This document shows positions 49,601-60,960 of a stretch of DNA of 64,000 bases, in pieces (positions within the stretch are counted from its first letter, which is position 1; the number at the start of each line of letters is the position of its first letter). The position numbers and the translations under genes were made by a program. The notes below the pieces were generated by a model. The model was not told the origin of the DNA. It made no database searches and was given only the letters and a program-made list of their open reading frames with translations. The stretch is from Haliclystus octoradiatus (taxonomy: Eukaryota; Cnidaria; Staurozoa; Stauromedusae; Haliclystidae): NCBI GenBank assembly GCA_916610825.1, contig OU744453.1, positions 10,311,826 through 10,375,825 on the forward strand, in the 5' to 3' direction.

Positions 49601-52600
49601 CGAAAACAAAACACCAATATTATTGCCCTTGAGAGTTATTCATGTTTTATAATTAATATTTATATCAATATAAACTGTCGTTTTTGATTTATTAAATAAC
49701 GAAGTGAATTATCTATAGCTGTTAGTAAACCTGGATTTTTTCGAAACTGGTATGATTTTTTCGATTTTTTGATTTTTTCGTATTCGGTAGGACGTTCTCG
49801 GAAATGGACGATATCACCACTGGACAATACGACTGGTAACCGGGCACCCCCACATGTAACCTGCTAATTTAAATTGACATGCTCTGTGCTCAGCTGGATT
49901 TATGTTTTCTAATGTACTTAAAGAAGTTACAACCTATGTTATTATCAAGTTAATAACTTGGAAGATTTTCGGCAATTTGAAATTATTAAATGTCTTCTGA
50001 GGCGCAAATACTGTATGTATTTTTAGACTCCTGATTATAATGATGATGTAACATCCAAAATATCATATTTGTATTTATTTATTTTCACATTAAAGGTTAC
50101 TCTTGGATGAATGTATATAAATAGATGGTTATCATTCTGTTTCAGCATTCAATGCGTTGACGCGGCTATGCATCCAGAATTGTCACAGCATATTTGTTTC
50201 ATTTTTGAAGTTGAACAAATGCAAAAAAGTCAAAGGAAGGTAAGGAATTAAACATTAGTAAATAATCAGACCACATCATATAATATGTATAAGCATATGC
50301 TTGTTTCATACATAATTGAGGTGCCAGGGGGGATTTTTGATGTATTGGAGAGGGAAATTTACCACCAAGCAATTTAGAAAACCTGCACATCACTTTTTGT
50401 TTGTTTACCAGATACCAGGCATGAAAAAAGACTGTATTTAGTGTATCCACCCTTTTAGTGAATAATTGAATTCCTGCAGACACATTTTTCTAAAACTTAA
50501 AAGTATTTTTAATCTATCAATAATTCATATAGTTTATTACCATAATAAAAGTGAATAATTTGCAGGCATTTTTAAGGAAAAATTATTTGGTCACAGGCAC
50601 TTGAAAATATTTTAGACCCCTGATTGTTTCTTTGCTGCTATTCTTTAATCTTTAATTTAGGATGCCTCTTCCTTCAACTGCCAAGGGATGGTCATCTATC
50701 AAATCACCTATTAAGACTTACTTATATGATATCCTTCAGGTAATCATCTGTTTGTTACAACTGAGTTGTGTACATTCGAACAAACCCTATTGAATTAGCA
50801 TAAAGTATTCATAATAATATACAAAAAACGTAATTGTTCTACTTAAATTTTTACGAGAAGCTCAGAAGAACCATCTTTGCAAGAATTGAAAAACCATGGA
50901 AATATCAAAGGGCTTGAAACCCATTTGCGATATATCCTTAGAAAGCCCTTAAAGGTTTTGTATACTGTACAAATCAGAGTTATCTGCCATCCGAAATTCC
51001 GATTAATCTGGATTTCAGTTTCTTTCCTGGTTCAGATTATTTTGACATGTCCCGGATCAACCTAATTTGCATTTGAGGGGGTGCATTTGATGTTGCAAAA
51101 CCGCTCCAATCAGAATACAGAAATAAGCAAAATTTAATCACGTGTATAGCTTCAAGCGAACTTATTTGCATATGAGGGGGTGCAAGTGATCTTATCCGCG
51201 CCAATCACGAGGCAGAAAAGTCCTGTTTCTTTTATATTCAGCTTGCTCATTTGCATATGATGGGGTGCATTTGAAGTTACCAAGCCGCGCCAATCCGTAG
51301 ACAGAGTTTCAAGGCTTCTTTTGTATTAAGACGAACTCATTTGCATATGATGGGGTGCGTTTGATCAAAACCACTCCAATCAAAAGGTTTGATAAAACTG
51401 ATTCGTCAGACATTCACATCTTTGGATGAAACAAGATTATAATCTTTCAGAAAAGGATTACCAAAAATAAAACAGATCTCCAATCTCGAATTTTGGCTTA
51501 AAATGAAAACTTTCGTTTTCTTCGGGTTTTTACTAAAATAGTGTTTACGTCATTTCGAAAATTATGAAGGGGTGCAAGCGCTCCTTTTGCACCCCCCTAG
51601 ATCCGCCCCTGGTGTGCATGTTATAATTATTATATTTCAAAACTATTATGTACAAGCCATTTGAACGCCACCTTAAAGGTGGCTTAAACGCTACTCAATA
51701 AATGATGATGATGATAATGATTGAGAGAAAAAGATTGTGAAGAAAGAAGAATGTGAAAATAATTATGCCGCTCTAAAGTTACAAGGAAAAACCTGCTGCA
51801 TTGTTGTTTCAGACAGATTGAATAGATTGCCTGATGATGGCCTTGGCGTGAAACTTTGAGTATGATTGTCTGATTGTCTGATTTTATATTTTATATATTA
51901 TTATAATAATGATATACTTACTATTTTAGTTTACCATTGTTGTGATAATTTATAATATTTCAGCTTTTGCGACATCTGATGGACACAACTATGTTATCTA
52001 TTGTGCTAAAGCATGCCAAACAGATGTCGTCATTTTATGCTTGCTATCCAGTCATTGCAAAAATGTATTTCAAGGTATGAGAATAGCTTTATATTCAAAC
52101 CAGGTGTATTGATGAAGGTAAAATGAGAAGATTAGGATTGTGACATACTGTATTTTCTTGTAGATATCCACCATTTTGGAAACATTATTCATCCCTAATT
52201 TCATGTACAGTCAAAATCGGTTAATATGTAACCTTACTTTATATCCCCTTTTGTTGAAAACCGCTTGCCGTTTTCTATACAAACTCAACTAATTTACGCT
52301 GCTTAATATCCCATCTCGTTTGCTATCCTGCTTTCACACCCCTTTTTTATCATGAAGCTTGTTTAATTGTCCCATTTTTTGAATTTGGAAACAAATGATA
52401 ATTGTTTCATTGTTAGCGTTTACCTCTGTTGTGAAAAGTATCATCACTTCAAACTTCATATTGGACATGACACCAACAACATTAATCCTATCACAAATAG
52501 CCCTGGTATGTGTGTAGAATGTAGATGTTTATGTCTTTGTGCATAACTCAATAAAATCCAAAGACCGAAACGATTTTTGAGTTTAATATCTTAAACTGTT

Positions 52601-55600
52601 CTTGTTCGCCCGGGAATCGGTTCCCACTTAAATTGTTGCCTTGATTCTTAATTCCTTGTAACTTATTTTCCGAGGGGCTTCATTGTTTTGTAAATATGTT
52701 TGAAAGAACAGGGGGCTCTTGGAGCTAGGGAATCCTCATGAGTATCCGCAAATCGTATGATGATTTGTTTACTATAAATGGAAATAAAATACAAAATATT
52801 TAGTCTACAAACAAACATTTTTGTAAATAAAGCTACATTGTGTATATTTTCACACTGGTAGATTATCACACTCTATTTGCTGTTTTCAATATTTTGTTCA
52901 AAGCTTCATCGCTCCCTTATAGCATTTTAAACTAGGAATTATATAACAGATACTTTTTACGTGAAGGTGTTGAATTTGTTACTTGTTGTTTTAAAAAAGA
53001 ATAAATTTTAATACTTTGAAGAGTATTCTTTCTTTGTAGGCTATCTGACTTGAAATAATTAGCTTTGAACATTTAATTATTGTACTCTACTTGCATTACT
53101 GGCTACTGCAACAGAAACTCAGATAGTTTTGGTTTTAATGTAGATCACTTGGAAGCAACATACTTTTTGAATTGGGTTCAACTTTGAATGCACTGCGTAA
53201 TCCATTAAAATTTACAAAACTCATATCTAAATTAAAAATTCATATAGCTTTGGTTGCACAATAATAATTATACTGTATTAGCAAGCTGCCATTGTTTTCT
53301 AGTTGGTTAAATTGTTGATGTGACTTACAACATTTCTGTTGTTTATTTGTGCTGTGACTTTATTGTTGTACATTCTGTTTTTCAGAGGCTTGTACGTATG
53401 TGGTCCTCAGATGAAGAGGTCATTCATATGCTAGCATTACTTTGCATCAGACAGACAGCTCTTCTTTTACCAAATTTATATGAATTCATAATCAAAGTAA
53501 GTGTCAACATAACAATGATACATAATTTTTCTTTTATATGTTAATAATATACTCATCTGAATACAGTTGAAATCCCTAGTTTAATATTACACCTTGCCTA
53601 ATATCACCATGATTAGCTGGTTTTGATATTCCACACCCCATACAAACTCATATTCTTGCATACTGCTTCACTTGCTGTCCAGCATTTTGGATGTATCAAA
53701 GTTGTAGTTTTTCCCAGAGCGCATATTTCAAGTTTTACTGTAGTAGTAAAAGGGTATCCAATTAAACCGTACTCAGATTACATCTGTCCATGTTTTTACT
53801 GTACTTTTATTGATGAAAAATTTGATGTACCAGTGGTTTTTAGACTCTATTCAAGCTTAGGAGGACTTTTGGTTTAAATATCAGTAAGCGTGTTATTGTG
53901 AATGAATTGATAAATAGAATATTTTTATCTGTAAAAGAAGAGTAATTCTGGTAGCAAATACCGAAGGTTTTCAAGTTTTGATAGAGTCTCGTGCTTGGAA
54001 GTTTCTCATGCTTTGATGGAATTATAAAATTTAAAATGTTCAAAATAGTTTCTGGATTTGTTTATATTACCATGAAGTAGGGGTGGGTCGATTCGGATTT
54101 TTTCATAATCGATTAATCCTTGACAAGTATCGATTCAGAATCGATTAATCGTTCGAAAACAATAGACCTATTGTTTTCCAAGTTTTTACGTCATCAGCGG
54201 TTGAAAGTTTGAAAAATTTACGGCTTTTGTATTTCATTTCTTCCGAAATTATTCGTTATAAAGTTTACATGAATGGTGTTTTCCTCGTGAAATAAATAAA
54301 ATGAATTCACTTCAAATATGTTTGATTATCTAATCGTGTTAACTCGTATTTCACTTATCAACTTTTTTGTTGTGTGTTTTTTTTTTCGTAAGCGCTAATA
54401 TGTTTTGAATTTTCAATACCATTTTCTTCATTGAAAAAAATAGAATAACCAGCAAATACTGAATCAATGATGAAACTATTTAATTATTCCAAAACAATTT
54501 GTGTTTAGATTTAGAATTAAAAGCATAAATTTGAATGATTTGAACTACAATAAACTGTTCTTAATACCCTCACATGTTTTCAAACATGTTTTTATCATAA
54601 CACTGGAAAGGTGATGACCTCTTCATGATAACAATAGACAATATCAGAAATGGTGTCAAATGACGTGGCAAATAATTAACGGAGTTGAATTACAATGCTT
54701 CCTGATGTAAACAAACATTTACGATCTATTCAAAGAACGTTTAATTGCAAAGGAATAAATCAAAGAAGCTTTGTTTTCAATTTATAAACAAGTTCTACAT
54801 TTAGAAAGAACATTATATAAATAATAAACTATTTTATTGTACAAAAAAACGCTGAAGAAACAAAACAAAAAAATTACGGTTAATCGATTCAAAATTTCAT
54901 ACCGGTAATCGATTCATGAAAACATAATCGATTAACCGATTAATCGATAAATCGGACCCACCACTACCATGAAGGATGATTAGAAAAAACTTATCTCACA
55001 TTACTTAGTTAAATTAAGTTAAGTTAAATTAGTGAACTCACTTTTCAATAAAGAAGACCGCCGGTCTGCATAGTCCCTTTAAAATGACTCACTAGTCCAC
55101 ACATGACACACATTTATTTTCTTTGTTGGGTTTGGAAATTAATTTGCCTTTGCAACTTTATATTTTTATTCTAAGACTCTATGGAGGGTGAGTTACCCAG
55201 GTAGGCGACTTACTTGCCTTACCAATTAAAATGTGTTGTGTGCTGACAAGGGCAACCCGAGTAACCCGCCTACCCGAGTTGAATAATTTAAAGCTGATCT
55301 AAGCATGCGTGCGGAAATCGAACGATTAGAGAACAAAAAATGTCTCAACTGTAACACTCAAAATATTAGAAAATTCAAGCTACTATTTTTAATTTTACCC
55401 GCCTACAAGTTACTTGGTGGGGGGAAACAACTTTCTCACTTCGTAAACCAGGCATGAGAGAGTTCCTCGGAAAAGCAAATTTCCTCGTTTTCTATCAGCT
55501 TTGGAACAAAGGAAATTCACTCAAAGCATTGTTATTTTTATTGTTTTGGTATTTTTCAAGGGTTTTTCCTCTTCTTCAACTGAGCTTGACTCTCATGCCT

Positions 55601-55783
55601 GGTAAACACAACGCACATAAACAATAGCCTAGGTAATTCGCCAACCCGAGCCACTTGCCCTCCTTGTAAATAGGGCCTAACCATATCTTGAAGGCATTTC
55701 GAACAAATTGAATGCTTTTGGTCTGTGTTACTCTTGTGAATGTGGGCTATTACGTGGGTCAGGCTTTCTCTCTCTCTAATACC

Positions 55784-55814
<31 letters not shown>

Positions 55815-58464
55815 TAGTTGATGTACATTAATTATGTCAAGAACTCTAAATTTATCACTGCCAAACATAAACCATTGGTTGTATTTATGCGTAACTCTAT
55901 GGTTGAAATGTTTGCATTGGACACTAACGCTGCATACCAAATTGCCTTTGTATATATACGACAACTGGCTATTCATCTCAGGAATGCTTTGACAACCAAA
56001 AAAGTAAGTAAACTCTTTTGCAACCAATAAGCACAACATAACAATGCTGAACTCTAATTCAATATTTACAAATCTGATTTCTATTTCTTTGTGTAAATTT
56101 CTCCAATTGTTAAAAAAGAAAACTGGAACAGCATCCTCTGTTTAAATCGTTTTGAATTCTGCAGAAATCAAACTCAACTGCATGCAAGGCTTTGGTTCCT
56201 TGTTCAAATAGATTTAATCGATTTACATCAATTAAATAGATTTAAATAGATTTAAATAGATTCAATCAAACAGGTGTGGCCTTTTGATGATTTCAATGGT
56301 ACAAACTATTCAAGCATACGCATCCGGTGTGGTTTGCCCTTTGAGCAGTAGCCTATCACAAAATTGCCTCTGCACCTTTCCATATATGATCTTAGTCCTG
56401 ATGAAAGTGCTTAATCAAAAGCATCAGCCTTTCATTATTCATATAAAATGTTACCTGTTAAAGCCCTGGACAAAGTTCTAACAACAGCAAGTTTCAAGCA
56501 ACATATCTGTTTTTGGTCCAACAGTACATTTTTTTGTGCTTTGACAATATCTTTCAGGTGCAGCTATAACGGACCCTTCTTTTTCAAAACATTGCTATAG
56601 CAACTGAAATAAGGTAGTTCAAGACACAATTTAATTCCAACAGGACCATTTAACAGGTTACATAGTTGTTGACAGAGCATTTCAAAAGAATGGCTGATAA
56701 AAAAATATTGAAAAATGTTTAGTGACCGTTTGATGGCCATCAAACGTAATTTGACAAATTAATTCATGATTAAACAGAATGGTTAAACAACAAAGATTTT
56801 TAAAGGATCAAAGTTTGGTAGAAAATTGTCGTTGCTTGTTCTGGGTTTAAGATGCTACTCCAAAGAATATATACTTTTTATTTCTTTACTTATAGGATTC
56901 TATTCAATCTGTATACAATTGGCAATACATCTCTTGTATTCAATTATGGTGCCGTATGATTGGTGATTTGCACAGTAATGTACTTCAGCCATTAATATTT
57001 CCAGTCACTCAAATAACCCTTGGAGTTATCAGGTATGAGCTGCAATCTTTTTTGCATAAAGTGGTGAACAGCTACCATTCGTCTTTGGAGATGATATTAC
57101 CTTGGTCCACTAAACTTGACTCTTTCCAGCTGACTACCAGTATTATCAATTTGACAATATCATCTATTGTTCCGAAGGATTGCACCATATGCTAATTAAA
57201 GTATTATCTTTTGTTATTCTGGGATATGATATAACAGAGCGTTCTGATTCCAATATGGGGATATAAAAATGATAATTATAATTTGCACAATTGATCAAAT
57301 GTGTTTCTTATTAGTCTAATAAAAATCATGTGTGAATTATTATCTACCTCCCTACAGTAGTTCTATAAAGTTAAATCATTTTCGACGTCAAATTGTTTTC
57401 TGCTTATTATATGTTGACTGAATTTCCTGTCTTTCTTTCAGACTTGTACCAAGTGCTCGTTACTATCCATTGCGATTTCACTGTGTCAGATCGTTAATTG
57501 CATTGGCAAAACATACAGGAACTTATATACCTATTACACCATATTTAACAGAGGTAATTAGTATTTTGTTCTCCTTTGTGATTATCTTCACTGTACTATT
57601 ATGTTTATTCAGAATGTTTCCCATGGTCTTTGTGTAGACTTCTCATTCAGCTAAGAAACATCTTAACCAACTGATAGAGCAACCACTTGATCCAAATTAC
57701 AATCAAAACTGATTTACGGTACTTTTCAGGTTGTACTTACTGTAGGTCCCCTGACTTCTTCAGTCATAAGGCTGTTTCATACTTTATTTATCACTTTTAC
57801 TTCATTGCATAATATTAGCAAGAACACTATCTTGAAACAGAAATCTAGCTATGAGAGGTAGATAAATTGACCACTATATGCAGGTGACCTTTATATACAG
57901 GTTTAGTTCAATAGATTATACCATTTTAGACATTTTAAGAGTGACCACTATAGACAGGTGGCCGCTGTATAGAGGTGACCGCTATAACATGTTTGACTTT
58001 ACTTTGTTTTTCAACTTACTATTATCTTGTGCTCTCTCATCCCATCATGAGGTTTCACAGTTATACTTTAATCTAACTTTGTTGTGATAATTTTTTGTTG
58101 TTAAATAGTCTATTTGGAATGGATCAAATATGTTTCCCTGTTTGTAATTAGGTTCTTGAAACAGCTGAGCTATTAAGGCAACCTAAGCCATCAACGTCAA
58201 AACCGTCAGACTTTTCTGTGGCATTGAAAATACCAAAAAATGAACTGCATTCCAAGGGATTCTCGGTATGTTCGAATTGATGATCATTATCTTGGAAGAC
58301 TACTTTGAAGGTACTTTGAAGACTATTCAGTGTTTTATTAATTTGTGTTTTCTTTTATACAGGAATCAGTGGTCAACAACATCTATGATCTTTTATTGGA
58401 ACATTTCAGTGTTATGTCTAGCTCAATTGCTTTTCCAGAATTAGTGTTTCCAGCATCTCTTAGG
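37695..58464 (+). CDS. NOC2L: NOC2L (nucleolar complex protein 2) homologue, 14 exons, 3' end outside window
   Basis: NOC2 forms complexes with NOC1 and NOC3 that escort the pre-60S ribosome from nucleolus to nucleoplasm; vertebrate NOC2L also inhibits histone acetyltransferases. Exons: 37695-37720, 41634-41747, 42497-42707, 44396-44518, 44824-44956, 50146-50239, 50661-50739, 51964-52074, 53386-53496, 55818-56003, 56896-57032, 57442-57553, 58152-58265, 58363-58464. All have AG/GT borders and matching phases and give 551 codons without a stop. Marks of the family in order: MAKGKAQKRQRIEDLTTDEF at the start, KDQLESLKGKDPDFYNFL, an acidic stretch, IDEWKQKLE, RLCIQNC, MYINYVKN, AFVYIRQLAIHLRNA, VYNWQYISCIQLWCRM, LVPSARYYPLRFHCVRSL and IAFPELVFP. 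The conserved tail after the last exon (about 130-200 residues in the human protein) is not in the window. Introns of up to 5.2 kb are filled with mobile elements. Confidence 0.93.
37991..38026 (-). ncRNA. Hammerhead-like motif split by a hAT insertion (3' part)
   Basis: On the minus strand: CTGATGA (38026-38020), a four-pair stem II CGCC/GGCG flanked by a U-U pair, GAAA (38007-38004), a 3-bp stem III CTT/AAG on a one-base loop, TA at the cleavage site, then GTAA. The partner strand of stem I, TTGC, is now at 40401-40398 beyond the hAT element. The 8-bp target duplication ATCATCAG overlaps the CTGATGA box, so that box exists twice. The tight two-base loop and U-U pair make activity doubtful. 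Confidence 0.5.
39544..39717 (-). CDS. Small 57-aa ORF inside the hAT element
   Basis: Complete ATG-to-TAG frame of 57 codons: starts MADFQLTLEQAILALSDENE, is acidic and looks helical, and ends QKYI. It could be a leftover first exon of the parental element. The truncated second copy of the element does not include this part, so conservation cannot be judged here. It may not be translated. Confidence 0.3.
   Translation of the reverse strand: MADFQLTLEQAILALSDENEQDLKVAYDEIMCEMRFLSSDEHYDLIYDIGIETQKYI
39843..40158. repeat. Four octamer + CCAAT modules in the hAT element
   Basis: ATTTGCAT lies at 39843, 39942, 40027 and 40117. Each is followed by TATGA(G/T)GGGGTGC and then a CCAAT at 39884, 39979, 40068 and 40154. 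The octamer-to-CCAAT gaps are 33, 29, 33 and 29 bp. The octamer is the POU/Oct site and CCAAT the NF-Y site. Equally, these could be binding sites for the element's own transposase. Confidence 0.75.
41094..41527. mobile_element. MITE with CTAAGGCCCTGTTTA ends
   Basis: Terminal inverted repeats CTAAGGCCCTGTTTA and TTAAACAGGGCCTTAG bound a 434-bp element in NOC2L intron 1, just 5' of exon 2. Subterminal arrays of GGCGAGTTACCC/GGGTAACTCGCC type are present at both ends. A diverged copy lies at 55171-55680. The superfamily is not clear. Confidence 0.75.
43166..43241. repeat. Short foldback in NOC2L intron 3
   Basis: GCTTGGTTGGTGG (from 43166) pairs with CCACCAACCAAGC (to 43241). It would form a hairpin with a 50-base loop. 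Probably a tiny MITE remnant; class unknown. Confidence 0.5.
43787..43972. mobile_element. Small MITE with CAGGGTCAAACAAA ends
   Basis: 186 bp with inverted ends CAGGGTCAAACAAA and TTTGTTTGACCCTG, plus an inner pair of TTCTGGAA-type blocks. Flanks CTGAGGGG and ATGAGGGA match at 6 of 8 bases, so a hAT origin is possible. No ORF. Confidence 0.6.
46459..47018 (+). CDS. 3' exon of a PIF/Harbinger-type second protein
   Basis: An open stretch preceded by a good acceptor (CTGATTACAG) ends in a stop at 47016-47018. The protein starts SGCPFFYEDDSFAS. It has a Lys-rich middle, an amphipathic helix (EEDFDSQKEMLAAMKDINK), then Pro/Gln/Tyr-rich sequence. Such tails are usual in the Myb/SANT-like DNA-binding partner of PIF/Harbinger transposons, and a Harbinger transposase remnant lies just downstream in the opposite direction. 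No Myb domain exon is found. Its entry phase also fits the donor of NOC2L exon 5. AATAAA signals follow at 47086 and 47640. Confidence 0.45.
47690..48964 (-). pseudogene. Decayed PIF/Harbinger transposase
   Basis: Minus-strand remains of a HARBI1-like DDE nuclease. It begins at an ATG at 48964 (MAGERRSVVILLSFIIS). Next comes the helical part LQRTITLHFLKDQRFLNMI, with TFDLAMCTVSVV. FPQPFGCIDGTLI carries the first catalytic Asp, GDPAYYLFPYF is the LGDSGYP block, and a GRLKVGW end follows. The pieces are in different frames with several stops, so it is inactive. It lies in NOC2L intron 5. The outer ends of the element were not found. Confidence 0.75.
49167..49849. mobile_element. MITE with ~45-bp inverted repeats
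   Basis: The left end GGGCACCCGGTATCCGGTC and the inverted right end GGGTGCCCGGTTACCAGTC are related. The similarity runs on through GTCCAGT and ATCGTCCAT on both sides. No ORF. It lies in NOC2L intron 5, just 5' of exon 6. A target duplication was not clear. Confidence 0.65.
50997..51611. mobile_element. Truncated second copy of the intron-1 hAT element
   Basis: Collinear with 39779-40389, including the right end CCCCCCTAGATCCGCCCCTG and all four octamer/CCAAT modules. The left 1.75 kb is absent. It lies in NOC2L intron 7. The two copies differ at scattered bases, so they are not a recent duplication. Confidence 0.85.
51827..51866 (+). ncRNA. Decayed hammerhead-like motif
   Basis: CTGATGA (51831-51837), a three-pair stem II GCC/GGC, GAAA (51850-51853), a weak stem III CTT/GAG, then TA. 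It matches the split motif at 37991-38026 over about 30 bases and in the following GATTGTCTGATT. Stem I no longer pairs, so it is probably inactive. NOC2L intron 7. Confidence 0.4.
54078..54966. mobile_element. hAT-type MITE in NOC2L intron 9
   Basis: 889 bp with ends TAGGGGTGGGTC and GGACCCACCACTA, flanked by the perfect 8-bp duplication CCATGAAG (54070-54077 and 54967-54974). Subterminal regions hold many ATCGATTAATCG-type palindromes. No ORF. The family differs from the intron-1 hAT. Confidence 0.88.
55171..55680. mobile_element. Diverged copy of the CTAAGGCCC MITE, with a nested insertion
   Basis: Shares GGGCAACCCGAG.AACCCGCC, TTTAAAGCTGATC.AAGCATGCG and CGCACATAAACAATAG with 41094-41527. 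A foldback element is inserted at 55448-55602. NOC2L intron 9, directly 5' of exon 10. Confidence 0.75.
55448..55602. mobile_element. Foldback element nested in the MITE
   Basis: Ends CCAGGCATGAGAG and CTCTCATGCCTGG, with a 4-bp duplication TAAA (55444-55447 and 55603-55606). The sister MITE at 41094-41527 shows the empty site, GTAAACAGAACGC. 155 bp; class unknown. Confidence 0.75.
56208..56266. repeat. Short AAATAGATTT tandem repeat
   Basis: Several copies of an AAATAGATTT/AATAGATTC unit in NOC2L intron 10. No other signal. Confidence 0.7.
57853..58004. repeat. Interspersed repeat shared with the tandem array
   Basis: GTAGATAAATTGACC..., GTGACCACTATAGACAGGT and GGTGACCGCTATAACA occur here. 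They occur again, diverged, at about 12893-13030, 19516-19655 and 26593-26740 in the tandem units. This is a dispersed family that predates the array. NOC2L intron 12. No coding content. Confidence 0.7.
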
Positions 58465-59102
58465 GTGAGTTATTCTAAATTCAATTATACATCAAAAGGG
58501 CTCTGCGCTTCAACAGCCTTTTGAGAGTGAAGAATTGTGTAGAATTGTGTGATGGTGCAATATTTACTTAACTTTATGCTTGGCTTTGCATCAACAGTTT
58601 TTTAGTGCTGACTTAGAAGATGTGAATACAACCAAAATAAATAAATGTAGGCCTAATTCTTGTTAATTGTAACAAACCTGTCAATATTTCACAATTTCTA
58701 ATATACTGTACTCAATGATTTTATAGACATTAAGCTTGAGCGAAACGAATGAATGTTTTTCACAGAACATGTATTCGGTCAGCAAACATCAACACAGTGC
58801 CAAACGATATAACATCTGAAATAAATACAACAAACATTTCTTTCATTTCATTGACTCTCGTTTGTAAATTTAGCAACATGATCATGTTAGCTGTCAAACA
58901 CTCTGTCAAACAGTGTCATTGCCATCAAAAATTTAATAGTCATAAAATTTATATTTTAAAAATATTAAATAGAGCTACTTATTTCAAATGTTGTCTTCGG
59001 AAACGGATCTAGATGCATTTTAGCAGTATCATTTGAGAAAGCAAAAATTTGCCATAATTGCTATTATTGTGGTATCATTGATTGAGGGCAATGATACGAT
59101 AA

Positions 59103-59252
59103 AGCCAAAAGAGTTACCACCAGAGAGTGGATCAAATGAGAGATGAGGAAGGCTGTATAAACAATATTGTGTCAGAATTAGCTCTTATGGATTCGAATGG
59201 TTTCAAAGAAATGGGAATGAGCTATGACGACTTTACTACAATATTAAAACAG
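59103..59252 (+). pseudogene. PIF/Harbinger transposase N-terminal exon remnant
   Basis: The frame NNIVSELALMDSNGFKEMGM, then SYDDFTTILKQ, runs up to a donor (AACAG|GTATTT). It resembles the start of HARBI1-like nucleases, where a Leu-rich helix, an Asp/Phe pair and an F..LL motif precede the core. The matching core on this strand was not found. It is unrelated in orientation to the minus-strand copy at the window end. Confidence 0.45.
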
Positions 59253-59639
59253 GTATTTCACCTCACCAACACCAAGTTTTGATGGATATCCTGTAGTATC
59301 ACCAAAGGGTCATCTGATGTTAACCTTGCTTTATCTAGCCACGGGAGAGAGTTTTGAATCATTACATTTTCAATTCAGAATTTAAAGATCAGTAATCTCA
59401 GTAGCCTTCTAGCAGACTCATGTAGTGATAATCACCCGCATCTCTATGATTAGCCTCATTCCAGATCAGGACCGTGTGTAATGGCCTGAGATAGTTTTAA
59501 TGGCGGAATGATGGATTGATTATATTTGCTGTTTATGATAATAGTCAGGATACCCCCCCAAAAGTGGTAACAAATCACCTCCTCTTCTGATCATAGTGCT
59601 AGATTCAGGGATTTCTTCAAAACATGACCAATAAGCAAC

Positions 59640-60960
59640 ATCAAAATGTCAGTGTCAACAGAAAGTACATGCAACTTTGCTCTAGGATTACATTATATAT
59701 TGCATGTAAAAGAACCAGATGGTCGCCTTCCTCAAGGTTGTGTTTGTCATGTTTCATATCTTCCATTGCAACAACTTCATCTAGAGGAACATTTGATTGC
59801 GAAATAGACTGATATGCAACCAATATCGTTTTTGTACCATCTATAAATGCTTCTAACAATTTCATGAAAGGGTATTTCCTAAGATCTGATTTAGTTTTGA
59901 CACAGACAAGAAACTCTTCAATTGACTTGATGGAAGTGTGGTTGTTAACATTGTAATATATGGGTGTTGTATTACCAACTCGTTTTTGTTGAGTAGCCTT
60001 TTTTAACGAACCTTCCAGGTATTGATCTAAAACTACTCTGATTTCTTTAAATTCAATTCTCATGTGCCAAATTTTTCTGACAAATATATCAGCAAACTGT
60101 TTTGCAGTTGTGAGATCAGGTGTTTTTACAATCATGTTGACAACACAAATGGCATCAATAATATTAACAGAATGTTGTGAGTTTACATGATCATTTGATT
60201 CTAGAAATGCATTTGGATGCAATAGGTAATCCATCAATCAATTCTACAACTTTAGATTTTCCTGACAGCAATATCAAACTACCACCAGCATCAAAATTTT
60301 AAATTCAAACTCCTCGATCATCTTCTCTGCGTCAATATCTGGTCTTGACCCGAGACTGGCAAGAATCTTGACAACAATTGAGAATCCCTTAATTTTAACA
60401 TTTATGGCTACACCATTATGTTTAAAGAACTTGAACTTGTTTCTTTTCTTAGTTGACCAAAACTCAACAGTTTTATTGGTCATTCTCTCAGAAACAAAAT
60501 TAATGAATTCCTGTTTGCCCAATGTGTCTCTATGTTCTACATTATAAACAATGTCATCAGGCGGGACAGCAAATTTTACAAATTGAAGAGAGTATTTTTA
60601 GCCCATCCCTTGCAATGGAAAATGCAGTTTGTTTTTTTTAATTCCCTTATTGCTTGTTAGTTCATTATGAAGTGATGATGCCTTTCGATTTTTAATGCCA
60701 GCATAATTTGCTTAAATTATCAACTAGCATTGCAAGAGAAGGGGCCATAGAAACAAACTTTTCCATTTCTATTTCATTCCCTGTGATGCCAACAAAACCA
60801 CCTGCAATGCAGTCGAGATATGGGCTTCAATGCCTCTCTTTAAAACACTCTTCGCTGATTCGTCGCATTGACAAATTATCCGATGAAGCCATACCCTCAA
60901 ATTGGTCTTGATGGTGAGCAAAAGGTGTATAACTATTGTCACAGTAGAGCACAACATATT
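59640..60960 (-). pseudogene. Decayed ORF of an unclassified repeat-associated protein
   Basis: Minus-strand pieces read in order. First GITGNEIEMEKFVSMAPSLA (about 60790-60730), then GKQEFINFVSERMTNKTVEF (from 60522), then ICVVNMIVKTPDL, IRVVLDQYLEGSLKKATQQK and HNLEEGDHLVLLHAI (to about 59660). A SVDTDILMLLI block follows in another frame. The EE.D..LVLHA plus S.DTD order recalls a large protein family found in many repeat copies in invertebrates, whose function and element type I cannot name with certainty. At least three frame changes are present. Confidence 0.45.
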
